In this document: one piece after another, positions 31,420 to 41,958 of the stretch | Numbering within the stretch: the first letter of the stretch is position 1 | Layout: every line of letters starts with the position of its first letter | Source of the DNA: Apoda limacodes | Taxonomy: Eukaryota; Arthropoda; Insecta; Lepidoptera; Limacodidae | NCBI GenBank assembly: GCA_946406115.1 | Contig: OX291552.1 | Span: 10,302,836-10,366,835 of the forward strand | Direction: 5' to 3' | Length of the DNA stretch: 64,000 nt | Notes under the pieces: generated by a model | Told to the model about the DNA's origin: nothing | Seen by the model: only the letters and a program-made list of their open reading frames with translations | The model's database searches: none | Made by a program: the position numbers and the translations under genes

Positions 31420-32177
31420 TTAAGGAAGATTTTTATTTAACTTTGCTCAGTAATAGTTCAATGGAATATTTTCCGAGTAATACCACTACAAATTTTTCAA
31501 CAAAACTTCCAAAACCTATAAAATTAGAAGGACAGTGGTCTGTTGGAGTTGTAGAATTTCAATACCCATGTAGTATGTTTACAGTTCAAGAGGGTGAAAA
31601 TATAATGTATATTACTAAGAAAATGATAGTACCTTTGGACAAATGAATATCATCAGTTATTTATAAAAATCATATACCTGCAACCAATTATGATAATATT
31701 GATAACATTTTAAAAGCCTTAAACCTAAAAGAAAACTGTCGCTTTCATTATGATAAAGTTTCCCAGATGGTCTCTGTTCAAATTAACGATAAAAATATAT
31801 CATCTTTAACGTTATCATCAAAGTTAAGTATTCAACTTGGCTTTGAACCAAAAACTAATTTAATAACAAAAAATGTTGGAAGATACCCACCCAATTTACA
31901 TTTAGGATTACCTTCTCAATTATTTGTTTACTGTGATATAATTGATCCGCAAATAGTTGGAGATGTTATGACACCATTGTTAAGAATAATACCTTTAGAC
32001 CCCGAGAAATATATCTATGGTGCTTATAAGATGCATGTATTTTCACCACCCCACTACTTACCAGTTATGCGAAGAGAATTTGATACAATTGAAATAGATA
32101 TAAGAACAAACACTGGTAATAAAATACCATTTCAATTTGGGACCGCATATGTTAAACTACACTTTAAGCGATTATAA
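31416..32177 (+). pseudogene. Penton-like minor capsid protein, one in-frame stop
   Basis: ATG at 31416 overlaps the integrase stop. The frame is open to 32177 except TGA at 31644-31646 (codon 77), giving 254 codons including both stops. The N-terminus 'MIKEDFYLTLLSNSSMEYFP' and 'NFSTKLPKPIKLEGQWSVGV' are typical of Polinton/adintovirus penton proteins, and the C-terminal half keeps 'LSIQLGF', 'PPNLHLGLPSQLFVYCDII' and 'GTAYVKLHF'. Family members form the single jelly-roll pentamers at capsid vertices. The stop splits the beta-sandwich, so no functional penton is expected. Its own stop overlaps the next ATG (TAATG at 32175-32179). Confidence 0.85.
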
Positions 32178-32623
32178 TGCATAATAACAGTATTTGTCCC
32201 TATGAGCAATATTATTCACACCAAGCAGGATCAGGAATTGGTGTAATTTATAAAGGTGTACCACATCAACGTGGTCATGGAATAGGAAGCTTTTTAGGAG
32301 GCCTGTTTCGATCAGTACTACCTTTATTATCAAGTGGGGCAAGAGTAATTGGTAAAGAGGCTCTTAATGCTGGAGTGGGATTATTAAGCGATATGATAAG
32401 CCAGAAACCAATGAATGAATCTGTGCAAACACGGTTAAAAGATGTAAGTAGTAATTTAAAACGAAGAGCAGATGATAAAATTGAAAGACTAATGAATGGA
32501 TCAGGTTATATAACGAAACGTCAACGTCGGATTCATTCCATTCCGTCAACAGCTTTGAAAGAGTTGAGAACTAGAAAGTATAAAATTAATAGAAATACTA
32601 AAGATATATTTTCAAACAAATAA
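32177..32623 (+). CDS. Small virion protein, 148 aa, possibly protein VI/X-like
   Basis: Intact frame between penton and major capsid genes, sharing TAATG with both. The N-terminal part is Gly-rich ('HQAGSGIGVIYKGVPHQRGH', then GIGSFLGGLFRSVLPLL), a likely amphipathic membrane-active helix, and the C-terminal part is basic ('LKRRADDKIERLM', 'YITKRQRRIHS', 'LRTRKYKINRNTK'). A GxGIGS-F-GGLFR segment followed by a basic tail is what adintovirus minor proteins compared with adenovirus VI or X look like. A role in linking DNA to capsid or in membrane penetration is inference by analogy. Confidence 0.6.
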   Translation: MHNNSICPYEQYYSHQAGSGIGVIYKGVPHQRGHGIGSFLGGLFRSVLPLLSSGARVIGKEALNAGVGLLSDMISQKPMNESVQTRLKDVSSNLKRRADDKIERLMNGSGYITKRQRRIHSIPSTALKELRTRKYKINRNTKDIFSNK

Positions 32624-33933
32624 TGTCATTCTTACATAATCATTCATGTGAATGTATAAAATCGGAATTGGATTTATTTGCTTTACCAACAACTCAGACA
32701 AGTATTGAAAATGGACAATGGATACACTACAAACCTATATCATCCCTTACAGACGATGGACCAATTGAATTTCAAATTCCTGGTACGGGGGATGATTATA
32801 TCGATTTGTCTCATACATTACTACATTTAAAAGTTAAAATTCGAAACCAAGATGGCACCAACTTAGCTGCTGCTACAGTAGTAGCCCCAACTAATAACTG
32901 GTTACACTCACTGTTCAATCAACTCGATGTGTATTTAAATCAAAAACTAGTATCTCCACCAAACAACACTTATGCTTATAGGGCATTTATAGAAACTTTA
33001 TTAAACTATGGTCCAGCAGCTAAACAATCTCATCTGACTTGTGGACTATGGTATGAAGACACAGCTGGAAAAATGAATTCACTAGATGATTCTAATGATG
33101 GATTTAAAAAAAGGAATCAATTTGTACGTGAGAGTAAAGAGGTAGAAATGGTAGGACATTTGCATGGGGATTTGTTTAATCAAGAAAAGTTTCTGATAAA
33201 TGGTGTTGAAATTAGTCTTAAACTAGTACGATCAAGAGAAAGTTTTAATCTTATGGCTGGTGCTGATGCTAAACTGAAAGTTACTTTTACTGACGCTACA
33301 CTTATAGTTCGTAGAGCAAAAATTAGTCCAAGTGTATTATTAGCACATCAAAAAGTTTTAAGTGCAACGACCGCTAAGTATCCTATAACCAGAGCTGAAG
33401 TCAAAGTGCTCACAATACCTTCAGGAGTTCAGGGAAAAACGCTTGATAACATATTTATTGGTCAAGTTCCAAAAAGGTGTATAATAGGTTTTGTAAACAA
33501 TGCTGCTTTTAATGGAAGTTTTAACAGAAACCCTTTTAACTTTGAAAACTATGGAATAAATACATTTAGTTTGTATATAGATGGTCAACAAATACCATCA
33601 AAAGCTTTACAACCAATGTTTCACAACAATATATTTACCACAGCTTACCATACACTATTTTCCGGGTCAGGTATTCACTTTTTGAATGATGGTAATGCTA
33701 TTTCTAGGGAACAATATGCAAATGGATATTGTTTGATGGCATTTGATTTAACTCCAGACTTATCAGCTAGTTCTACGTCTCATTGGAATCTTATTAGACA
33801 TGGAAGCGTAAGACTTGAAGTTCGTTTTGAAGCAGCACTCATACAAACAATAAACTGTATAGTGTATGCTGAATTTGATAATGTTATTGAAATAGATAAA
33901 AATCGTAATGTTTCAGTAGATTACAGTAGCTAA
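32623..33933 (+). CDS. MCP: Major capsid protein, double jelly-roll, 436 aa
   Basis: Intact. The start ATG overlaps the previous stop. Landmarks: 'SELDLFALPTTQTSIENGQW' near the N-terminus, 'EFQIPGTGDDYIDLSHTLLH', 'NNWLHSLFNQLDVYLNQKLV', 'YAYRAFIETLLNYGPAAKQS' and, in the second half, 'NPFNFENYGINTFSLYIDGQ' and 'FDLTPDLSASSTSHWNLIRH'. These are the conserved blocks of Polinton/adintovirus hexon-like proteins, and the length is as expected. Trimers of this protein tile the icosahedral shell. The integrity of this gene beside broken neighbours is notable: either decay is very recent or the gene was under longer selection. Confidence 0.92.
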   Translation: MSFLHNHSCECIKSELDLFALPTTQTSIENGQWIHYKPISSLTDDGPIEFQIPGTGDDYIDLSHTLLHLKVKIRNQDGTNLAAATVVAPTNNWLHSLFNQLDVYLNQKLVSPPNNTYAYRAFIETLLNYGPAAKQSHLTCGLWYEDTAGKMNSLDDSNDGFKKRNQFVRESKEVEMVGHLHGDLFNQEKFLINGVEISLKLVRSRESFNLMAGADAKLKVTFTDATLIVRRAKISPSVLLAHQKVLSATTAKYPITRAEVKVLTIPSGVQGKTLDNIFIGQVPKRCIIGFVNNAAFNGSFNRNPFNFENYGINTFSLYIDGQQIPSKALQPMFHNNIFTTAYHTLFSGSGIHFLNDGNAISREQYANGYCLMAFDLTPDLSASSTSHWNLIRHGSVRLEVRFEAALIQTINCIVYAEFDNVIEIDKNRNVSVDYSS

Positions 33934-34002
33934 AATATAATAATTAGAACTCAATGAAAGGACTTATTATACTTTTGACATTCATAATATCAACATTCTG
34001 AA

Positions 34003-34455
34003 ATGAATACTTTAGATATTCAAAAATGTTTAAAGATAATTTCTCCGAAAATTAAACTAAATGTATTTGCTGCAAATAGATTACCAGTACTCATGCACCT
34101 ACCTGCTTTTCTCATTAGTAATTTAGATGTTGACAATCAACCTGGATCGCATTGGGTGGGAATACATATTAATAAAAATGGATTAGGTGAATACTTTGAT
34201 TCTTATGGTCGTAAACCTAGTAGACATCATTTATATTTCTTAAATAAGAATACTAAGATATGGAGTTACAATAATAAAAGAGTTCAAAATGACTTTACAA
34301 CTGTTTGTGGGGAATATTGTCTTGTTTATTTGTATTTTAAGTTTCATGGTAAATCAATGATTGATTTTGTAAACCACTTTAGTAATAACACTCTATGTAA
34401 TGATATTTTATTATATGATATGTTTAAAACAATTTTTGATAATAAAACTTTTTAA
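34003..34455 (+). CDS. Adenain-like cysteine protease, 150 aa
   Basis: Intact frame, 69 bases after the capsid gene. Catalytic landmarks of the C5/Ulp1-like fold: His in 'GSHWVGIHI' (about residue 47), Asp in 'YFDSYG' (about 65) and Cys in 'TTVCGEYC' (about 105-110), preceded by a 'VQND' that may give the oxyanion Gln. Adenain relatives cleave virion precursors during maturation. Shorter than adenovirus protease (about 204 residues) but within the range for Polintons. Confidence 0.88.
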   Translation: MNTLDIQKCLKIISPKIKLNVFAANRLPVLMHLPAFLISNLDVDNQPGSHWVGIHINKNGLGEYFDSYGRKPSRHHLYFLNKNTKIWSYNNKRVQNDFTTVCGEYCLVYLYFKFHGKSMIDFVNHFSNNTLCNDILLYDMFKTIFDNKTF

Positions 34456-34612
34456 AATAAAAAAAATGTTTTTTTCTTATGTGTGTGTTTGTGTAATTAG
34501 TGGTTAAAAAACAAAAAAATATTTTTTATTTATATCATTTATTCATTCATTCACAATAAAACTCAAACATGATACAATTTGATTCAAAGTTGATTTCGAG
34601 TAATACTGAAGC
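34456..34612. other. Spacer between protease and right terminal repeat
   Basis: AT-rich, with 'aataaa' motifs that could end both converging transcripts (protease + and right TIR gene -). No frame. Confidence 0.45.
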
Positions 34613-35787
34613 TGGTTCTTATAAATTAATTTAGCTATTAGAGATTACTTTTTAAAAAAGTATTTTTTACAGTTATTGGTTTCTGCTATTTGCTTCGTGA
34701 TATCAAATATGATACCCTTCGTTTGCTCATATTTTTCATCTTTTGTATCCGTATAATATTTGATCCTCACTTCTGAGTGTTTCCAATGTTCATCTACTGG
34801 TACTTTTTTCAATTTTATGAGGTCATACACCTCAATTTTTATCAAATGTGTAGCATGAGCCCCATCATCATTATTAGTAGACAAGTATGTGACACCAGGG
34901 ATACCATCTTTTGAAGATCTCGCCACTGTAGAGCTGAGTTTCTTTTTCTTCTGATTGGTCCCCTCAAAGAATGAGTCGATACTATTTCGACGAGACCGTT
35001 TGAGCTTTGTTGTTTCTAAGGCCTTCTCAGTTGATTGCTCATCATCCGATGTAGCGTAGTAGTAATGCTTGAACGTGTTTTCTTCCATTACGTTAAATGT
35101 TGAATTCTGTAATAAAATAAGCCTATGCTTTAAAAACATATTTGTATAATAATTTGAATCAAAAATTTGCCTAAAGTGAAAACCTAAACAAAATTGGTTT
35201 AAGTAATAGACATTCAAACAAACACATAGTTTTGAGGGTCTGTAATATATATAATAAATATAGATAAAGAATTATAAAGCAAAAAAACACATACCTCCAT
35301 AGCTTTTTTTGAAGTAAATAGAACCAGCCTCAGTATCACACAGGATGAATTCAATCACTTGATGATAAATTGTAACTCGAATACTCTCGACTATCCTATA
35401 TATATACGATTTATCTTACAAGTACAAATATAATTAAAAAGGTATTAGGAATGTCACCACAAACATCATTATCGCACTCACGTCATTGTAATTAAATAAG
35501 AATAACTAATGAACGGAAAAATACGATAGACCCATTACGATAATGATATAAATACTTAACAAAACTACACAGAACCTACAGTGATGTCACGTGGTAGTTC
35601 TGGTCAAGCGTGAGTCGACGTATCCCAGACACAGGGCGTGGTTTTGAGAGTGGTCAAGCGCGAGTCGCCACACCCCAGACACAGGGGTGGTTTTGAGAGT
35701 GGTCAAGCGCGAGTCGTGCGGGGGCAGAAAAGTTAGGTTAGTTTAGGCGAGGGGTTGGGGTTGGAGGGTAGTGTGCCAGAACCAACG
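34613..35787 (-). repeat. Right terminal inverted repeat of the Polinton
   Basis: Complement of 23106-24280, base for base in length. Identity looks above 99% inside and lower only in the outer tip. Carries the mirrored small gene, TATA box and 49-50 bp repeats. Confidence 0.92.
34645..35300 (-). CDS. TIR-encoded protein of unknown function, right copy (two exons)
   Basis: Mirror of 23593-24248: ATG at 35300-35298, donor at 35294, exon 2 from 35106 to TGA/TAA at 34645. The upstream open frame differs from the left copy by one residue (F for Y), but that codon lies in the inferred intron, so the two spliced products would be identical. Transcription runs towards the protease gene, giving convergent transcripts at the right end. 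Confidence 0.65.
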
Positions 35788-35885
35788 ATGTATTGAGAGT
35801 GGTGAAGCGCGAGTCGTACAAAGCAGAAAAAAGTTGGTGAGCTTTTTTTTAGGCGAGGGGTTGAGGTTGGGGGGAAGTGCGCCAG
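35674..35885 (-). repeat. Tandem 106-bp subterminal duplication at the right tip
   Basis: The block from 'ctggcgcacttcccccc' through 'cctcgcctaa' and 'gactcgcgctt.accactctc' appears twice at the right tip (outer copy ending 35885, inner copy ending 35779; period 106 bp) but once at the left. The outer copy has a distinct filler ('aaaaaaaagctcaccaactt'). Confidence 0.75.
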
Positions 35886-36115
35886 TTTTTTAGTTTTATT
35901 ATTCTCTTATTGAATTAGTTTAAGTTTTAAAGTTTTTTTCTATTTTTGTGTGAAAATCTTAATGCGGCTCACAGAATACATCTACATACCAAGTTTCAAC
36001 AGTATAGTTCTTATAGTTTCGGAAAAAAGTTACTGTGACATACGGATGGACAGACAGACAGACAGACAGACATGACGAATCTATAATGGTTCCGTTTTTG
36101 CCATTTGGCTACGGG
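35886..36115 (+). repeat. Right part of the interrupted family A copy
   Basis: Starts 'ttttttagttttattattct' (as the middle of 8287-8910) and continues through 'ccaagtttcaacagtatagt', the 'gacagacagacagacagaca' run and 'ccatttggctacggg'. It is the 3' part of the repeat whose 5' stump is at 23081. Confidence 0.75.
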
Positions 36116-36480
36116 TTGCACTCCGGGAGTGCTGGCAAAAGTGAACACATACTCTCTATTTACTTCCCATCACTTCGTATACATATATATATATTTATTT
36201 ATTTATTATAAATAATAATGTTTGATTATTTACTTTTTTGACGTAGTATATTTGACATCTCAATCTGTCATAGAATTAAAATCCCATATCTAACCTCCCT
36301 GTACTGCTCATAATCGCCATATACTAAAAATAAAAACTAACCTAATGTAAATAAAGGTCACGTGTCCTGACGCGAGTTTCATCTTACGAATTTTTGATCA
36401 GGTCACGTGACCTTTATTTCACGCGCGAGTTTTTTACCCATCACAAAAAAAGTGCACAAAGGAGTTTTCACTTCAAAAAA
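36113..36480 (+). repeat. MITE-like repeat, copy 2
   Basis: Second copy of 4238-4608: 'gttgcactccgggagtgctg', 'gacgtagtatatttgacatc', 'aacctccctgtact', 'aaaaaagtgcacaaagg', 'gagttttcacttcaaaa'. It directly abuts the end of family A at both loci, so the two may form one longer element. Confidence 0.6.
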
Positions 36481-36958
36481 GTCAGAATCGGTTCATCCGT
36501 TTAATACAACGCCACAGACGTACGCAGATATACCCGACAGACTTATGACAACCCTTTGTTTTTGTCGGGAACAAAACGTTCTCGAAGAACAACGCAAGGA
36601 AAAATTCCGCTTTGTATAAACGATGGATGTTTCATATGAATAATTTTACAACCTTAGAAAAAATATAGATTTATATAGTCTGTGCTTGAAACATTGTTTA
36701 CTTTAAAGGTTTATTTTTACTGGCTTGACGCGCTTTCATTTCTGCTTTGTATTGTTTAACGTTTTGATGAAGAGTTATTTCAGTTTTATGTATATTTACT
36801 ATTAGGTCGTAGTATACGAATGTAAATTACACGCACGGTGGGTGATACCAGCCGTTAAGAGGAAACATCTTAACCAAGCAAATGCAGGGAAAATATAGAT
36901 ATAGTGATTGTGTATATCTATCATACATAAAAAAACAATAGCTCTAATGTCATTTTCT
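36481..36958. other. No gene recognised
   Basis: AT-rich and unassigned. Confidence 0.3.
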
Positions 36959-37085
36959 GTGAAAATTTTAACTGTCTAACTATCACGGTTCATGAGATAC
37001 AGCCTGGTGACACACGAACGGACGGACAGCGGAGTCTTAGTAATAGGGTCCCGTTTTTTACCCTTTGGGTACGTTACCCTAAAAA
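36959..37085 (+). repeat. Dispersed repeat family A, 3' part
   Basis: 'catgagatacagcctggtga', 'ggacagcggagtcttagtaa', 'accctttgggtacgttaccc': 3' half only. Confidence 0.65.
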
Positions 37086-37180
37086 TACCCTTTAAGAGGC
37101 TGTGATACCGGCCAGAAACCGAATTTCTTTAATTTTAATGATGTGCGTACTTAAAAACATTACACAGTGTTATATAAAGT

Positions 37181-37990
37181 ACCTGGAAGATCGAGCTTCC
37201 CCCTGTTTTTAAAACCTTCTATTGTCAAGTAGCTTTAGTGTTGTTGTGTCGGTGTGTTACTGAGTCATATTTTTCAGGTAATCATTGCCTGGAAATACTA
37301 ATAAAACGACTTTTTCTAAAAATAAAACCTAAGGCCACATTTACACGGCGACTATTCGATTCGATATTTTCTCGCATACGGTCTTCCCGTATACGTGGCC
37401 GCCATTCACACAGTATCTATTCGATACGCTTTGCCAGCACGCCATTTTTTTTGTAGTTGTTTAATGATTTATCCCAAATTATGGGTCGACCCTCGATAAG
37501 CGTGATTAATAACTCGATAGTAATCGCCAATCCGTACTCCATCATGACCTTCGCCAAAGACGTCACAAACACAACTTGCCTGCTGCCCCCGCACGCGTCT
37601 GGTATACGAGAAACCAGTTTGTCCGTGTGAACGAATCACTTATTTTAAGTGCCACTGAGCATCGCATTTGATAAAATCGTTTCGAGAATCTCGTATACTC
37701 GGTAGCAAAACCCTACGGTATACTGTAAAAAATATGACTCGAATACGAGATTATCTCGCATAGACGCCGTGTGATCGATTTTCAGAGTTGCCATACAAAT
37801 TTTGTTGTCACAACGATATTCGATAAAATCTCGTATACGGTATACGAGAAAAATTGCGCCGTGTGAACGTAGCCTAACTTGATCGATATATCGCCCCCGA
37901 AACCACCTGCATACTAAATTTCATGAAATTTGTTGGAGCCGTTTCCGATATTCAGATTATATATATATATATTTGCTCGTTTAAAGGATT
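37181..37990 (+). repeat. Dispersed repeat family D split by a MITE
   Basis: Left part 37181-37330 ('caagtagctttagtgttgtt', 'ggtaatcattgcctggaaat'), right part 37876-37990 ('gcatactaaatttcatgaaa', (TA)n, 'tatttgctcgtttaaa'). In the undisturbed copy these parts are contiguous, so 37332-37875 is an insertion. Confidence 0.65.
37332..37875. mobile_element. MITE, about 544 bp, inserted in family D
   Basis: The ends are inverted: 'aggccacatttacacggcg' at the left and 'cgccgtgtgaacgtagcct' at the right (16 of 19 bases pair). The interior is built from repeated 'tatacgag / ctcgtatac' and 'tattcgat' motifs on both strands. No ORF. The superfamily is unknown; ends of this kind occur in hAT-like and other lepidopteran MITEs. 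Confidence 0.7.
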
Positions 37991-40093
37991 ACTATGAGAT
38001 ATATCAGTTTTAATTTCTGAAGTAATTAATACCATAATGACGCTTTTAAACTTAACAATTATAACATTTTGTCGATTATTAATTTTTTGGACATTTCACT
38101 ATAACTTATAGCCAATGCACTAGATAACAGCTAATTCTAATTATGAAACCAAATTCCAACCAAATGCACTAGTTAAAAGCATGTTTTATGACATATTCTT
38201 TTCAATTTTTTAGATTCTATTTCACAAAACTTGGGCAAAAACGGCGTATGTCGGTATGCGATCTAGCCTCAAAGGGCAGAACAACGTCTTCTGCGCCAGT
38301 TAATAGGATTTAAAAACAAAATATCGTATATGAGGTAAAAGTTAATAGAAATATTGTTATTGCAAATACCTACCTATATGTCGGGTGAACCTGAAGTGCA
38401 TTCGAAAAAACAACACGATCTGATAAAAGTAAAATAAATAAAAATTGACTTTAACCTCATTCGTATTAATTTTTCTCAAATATCTTCTACTAGCTAGCCC
38501 GGCAGACGTTGTTCTGCCCTTAAAGTTGATGATTATTCCGACATCTTGAACAATTATCGTCATATTTGAACAAATTAACACAAAAAAATATTAAACTAAA
38601 CGTATAAACCATCCTCTTGAATCACTCTACCTATTGATGAAAACCGCATTAAAATCCGTTGCGTAATTTAAAAGTACATCGCTACAGGCATCGTTAATAA
38701 CAATTTTATATGTATCTATATATATATATAAATTAATTCTATACTGTAGTAAATAAGATATTGATAGGAACTGCTAGTAACGTAACTTACATTAATTAAT
38801 ACAAGTCTAAGTTAGCAACAAGCTGATGTTACAAGGATCTGTGCCATAAGCACGGTAATCGCTCAACATCAGGTGGGCCGGACGCTTGATCTCCACCTTA
38901 GTGTTATAACACAAGACCAAGTTGGAATTACAGGTTTCACGAAACCGTCTCGATTTTTCGTTACACAATAGAGCTTACACGTTTCAAGTTTGAAGCTTGT
39001 TTGTAATACCGTTTTTACTATGGAGTCAAAACAATAAAAACATGGTTCTGGTATGGAGATGGAGAAGTTGAATTTTCGAGTTAATGCGAACAAAGCAGCG
39101 AGCAACAGCTAGCAATATATGTATATATTTTTGAAATTTGCTGACCCCTTTCATTTAATTTTTTTAAAAAACAGGACAGGACAGGGCGCCATTTTGAACC
39201 TAGTGTGAACTTGCATAGCCTTTAACTAGCTGACCATTCGGACGCTTCAATCGATATCCATGTTAAATTTTAAAAGTAGTTGAGAAGAAATGCAAATACG
39301 TATACACTTCCTCCTTTTGGCTTCGCTGCAGTCAGGTAAAAAATAAACAATGTCTATTCATGAACTACCTATTAATTATAGAGTAAATTTAAATTTCAAT
39401 GTTACAATAAAATAGGTAACGTGGAAATAGACACACAATTTGTTCATTTGGCTCACGTTCATACGTTGCGGCGTGTTTTAAAATAAACAGAAATTGAACG
39501 ATAAATTGACGATAAATAAAAAAAGCAAGAAGCAAAACGCTTAATTTTGTTCTATCTACAGAATAACTAACAAATGGAACAGTGAAACATTAGTTAAGTA
39601 CCTATTTGTAGCACAGCCTATCATTTCATTCATACAGTCGACCATCGCCTTTGGGGTTGAAAAATTCCGACAATGTCTAAACATTATGATATGAGAGACT
39701 ATGTACAAGAAAAATGACTTTAATCACGGATTCTTTTTGTGCGACGACATTCAGTCAGTAATTATATTCCGTTTGATTCAGTCTAACTTAAATAATGTGT
39801 GGTTCAATACAAAGAATTGAGATAGGCATTTTGAAAACATTTAATATTAATATTTGCATGCTAATGTTTAGCTTACAATGATCCATTTATGTACCGCATT
39901 TTAAGCAAAAAAAAAAAAAATTTGTCATTCATGGCACCATCAAAAGTACTGGCTGGCTAGAAAGCTTTCGAATGGACATACATGTGATAACATAGGCTAG
40001 TCTCGCCGCGCACCGCAGCTGACGATTGCTCTGGCTACATGTCTTTGATGGCCGACTGTATCAATGAAATGATTGCTTAAGCTAGTATTGTTC

Positions 40094-40094
<1 letters not shown>
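37991..40094. other. No gene recognised; scattered repeat ends
   Basis: 38490-38525 ('gctagcccggcagacgttgt') and 38265-38300 are ends of family E (see 62389). 38930-39060 resembles family A/D debris. The rest is AT-rich with no frame. Confidence 0.35.
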
Positions 40095-40127
<33 letters not shown>

Positions 40128-40975
40128 CCACTAAGGTGGCAAACAAGCTTACGGCCCGCCTGATGGTAAGCGGTCACCGTAGCCTATGGACGCTTGCAAC
40201 ACCAGGGGTATCACTTGCGCGTTGCCGACCCTTCAGAAATCTAATAACTTCTTTCTTGAAGAACTCCATACTGTAGTCCTTGCAGAATACCTTGGCAGGG
40301 AGCTCATTCCACAACTTAAGCGTTCGCGGGAGGAAGTTTCTCTGAAACCGCACTGTACGCGACCATTTAGGTTCTAAAGTGTGAGAATGGATTCCCTGCC
40401 GATGGCGAGCGGTGCGATGGTAGAAAGTAGCCGTGGGCATCATTTCGAACAATTCCTCAGAACACAACCCATTGTACAAGCGGTAGAACACACACAGTGA
40501 GGCAAAGTCTCTCCTTAGACTTAAGGGCTCGATACCGCAAGTGAGTTTGGAATCGTCGACAATTCTCACAGCCCGTCGTTGAACCGAGTCAAAAGGGCCA
40601 AGCTGGTATCCGGGTGCACCTGCCCAGAGATGGCAGCAGTACTCCATATGGGGCCGAACTTGCGACTTGTAAAGTAACAACCTTTGCCCCGACGTGAAGC
40701 ACTGCTTCGCTCTGTTGAGTACACCAAGTTTTTTGGACGCCAGCTTCACCTTATCTGATAAATGATCTCGGAACTGAACATCGCTGGAGATGTCGACACC
40801 AAGGATCCCAATGCTCTTGGAGATGGAGAGGGGAGTGTTCTGGAATTGTGGGACTACAGTGAATGGAGTTTTCTTAGCGGTGAACGCGCACACTTGTGTC
40901 TTTGTAGGGTTGAATCGGACCAAGTTTACCCGTCCCCAGTCAGAGACCTTTATTAGAAAGTCTCCCGATTAATGT
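40095..40975 (-). pseudogene. Jockey/CR1-like LINE, 5'-truncated 3' end with poly(A)
   Basis: Minus-strand frame from about 40973 to 40174 (about 265 residues), then a short UTR and a 30-base poly(A) (T30 at 40095-40124). It encodes the part after the RT catalytic core: 'VNLVRFNPTKTQVCAFT', 'SIGILGVDISSDVQFRDHL', 'YKSQVRPHMEYCCHLWAGAP', 'GYQLGPFDSVQRRAVRIVDD' and 'NFLPRTLKLWNELPAKVF'. These are standard post-RT motifs of Jockey/CR1-group elements. No stop within, so insertion is fairly recent. A second copy is at 48630-49166. Confidence 0.85.
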
Positions 40976-41496
40976 CTTATTACAATAACGTAAGAGTGAA
41001 ATTTGCTTAAATGGCGGTCCAAGTTATAATAAATAGAGAGAACTTAGAGAACAGTAACTAAGGTTAGGTTTGGCAAAAAATATATACTCTAACTAAAGAG
41101 AGGAAGCGACAATGACACACATGTGCTCGTTAGGAACGATATTATTTACCTTTTGCTACGCTCACCTCTTTCGGAATTGGTTTTTGATTCGAGCATATAA
41201 AATAAAATATTGTGATCATTTATAATTGAATTAGAGTATTTTTTAGACGATTCGTTGGCAAAATCTCGAAAGCCTATGTGTGAGATACGTATAATGTGTT
41301 GCTTAATAGTATATGCTTAGTTGTGGCCAAGGATTATATAGTGCTATTCACAAACATGCGTGTAAATTGAAACAATAACATAATAACGTACATGTTCATT
41401 TAAAAGACCAATTATATTGACAACTGCATTGATAATAATAAAAATAGTTATTTTGCCGCAAATTCGCCGCTGTCAAATGTCGAATTTTTAGGCTTA
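40976..41496. other. No gene recognised
   Basis: AT-rich and unassigned. Confidence 0.3.
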
Positions 41497-41690
41497 CTAA
41501 GGCTTACGCTGTCCGTCTGTCACCAGGCTGTATTTCATGAACCGTGATAGTTGACAGTTGAAATTTTCACAGAAGATGTATTTCTGTTGCCGATATAACA
41601 ACAAATACTAAAAAACAGAATAAAATAAATATTTAAGGGGCCTCCCATACAGCAAACGTGATTTTTTTGCTGGCATATCGTAGCATGTTT
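41497..41690 (-). repeat. Dispersed repeat family A, reversed partial copy
   Basis: 'tcaccaggctgtatttcatg', 'tgatagttgacagttgaaat', 'cctcccatacagcaaacgtg' are complements of family A landmarks. Confidence 0.65.
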
Positions 41691-41730
41691 GAGAAAATAA
41701 AATAAATAGTACCTATATTACTGCCGCGGT

Positions 41731-41958
41731 CTGTAATGACTGCGTTGCTGGCAGCGCTTATGATGTCCGAAAGCGCGGTCTAGCGCAGCTCTTGCATTAC
41801 ATAGAGCCCTTAATTGACAAGCATAAATATAGCCTTTATAGCGCGGTCAGCAAGGGCTGTAATAACAATCAAGAGCGTAGACCGAGAGCGTAGCTAAGCC
41901 AGGCTCGAGGCCATCATAACGTAGCGTATCCAGCAGCGCAGCCATTGCATGCTAAGGC
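41731..41958. mobile_element. Small inverted-repeat element (MITE-like), about 228 bp
   Basis: 'tgtaatgactgcgttgctgg..agcg...ttatgatg' at the left end pairs with 'catcataacgtagcgtatcc' 'agcagcgcagccattgcatg' at the right. The interior is unusually rich in 'agcgcggtc' and 'gagcgtag' motifs. No ORF. Confidence 0.5.

Larger units (their letters stand above)
23106..35885 (+). mobile_element. Polinton/Maverick (adintovirus-like) element, about 12.8 kb, defective
   Basis: Long inverted ends (23106-24280 and 34613-35787, plus an extra 98 bp at the right) enclose a co-directional gene set diagnostic of Polintons: protein-primed PolB, FtsK/HerA-type ATPase, retroviral-type integrase, penton and double jelly-roll capsid proteins, and adenain-like protease. 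Gene content and size fit the capsid-encoding, adenovirus-related group called adintoviruses. It is inserted in a family A repeat. Defects are a frameshift in PolB (about 26935), TAA at 29305, TGA at 31027 and TGA at 31644. The ATPase, major capsid, small virion protein and protease frames are intact. At about 12.8 kb it is shorter than typical 15-20 kb animal Polintons, but no core gene is missing. Confidence 0.95.

Noticed and set aside
31027..31646. Programmed TGA readthrough or recoding in integrase and penton
   Set aside because: Both stops are TGA, but a third stop in the element is TAA and PolB also has a frameshift, so ordinary decay explains them better. No readthrough signal structure was seen.
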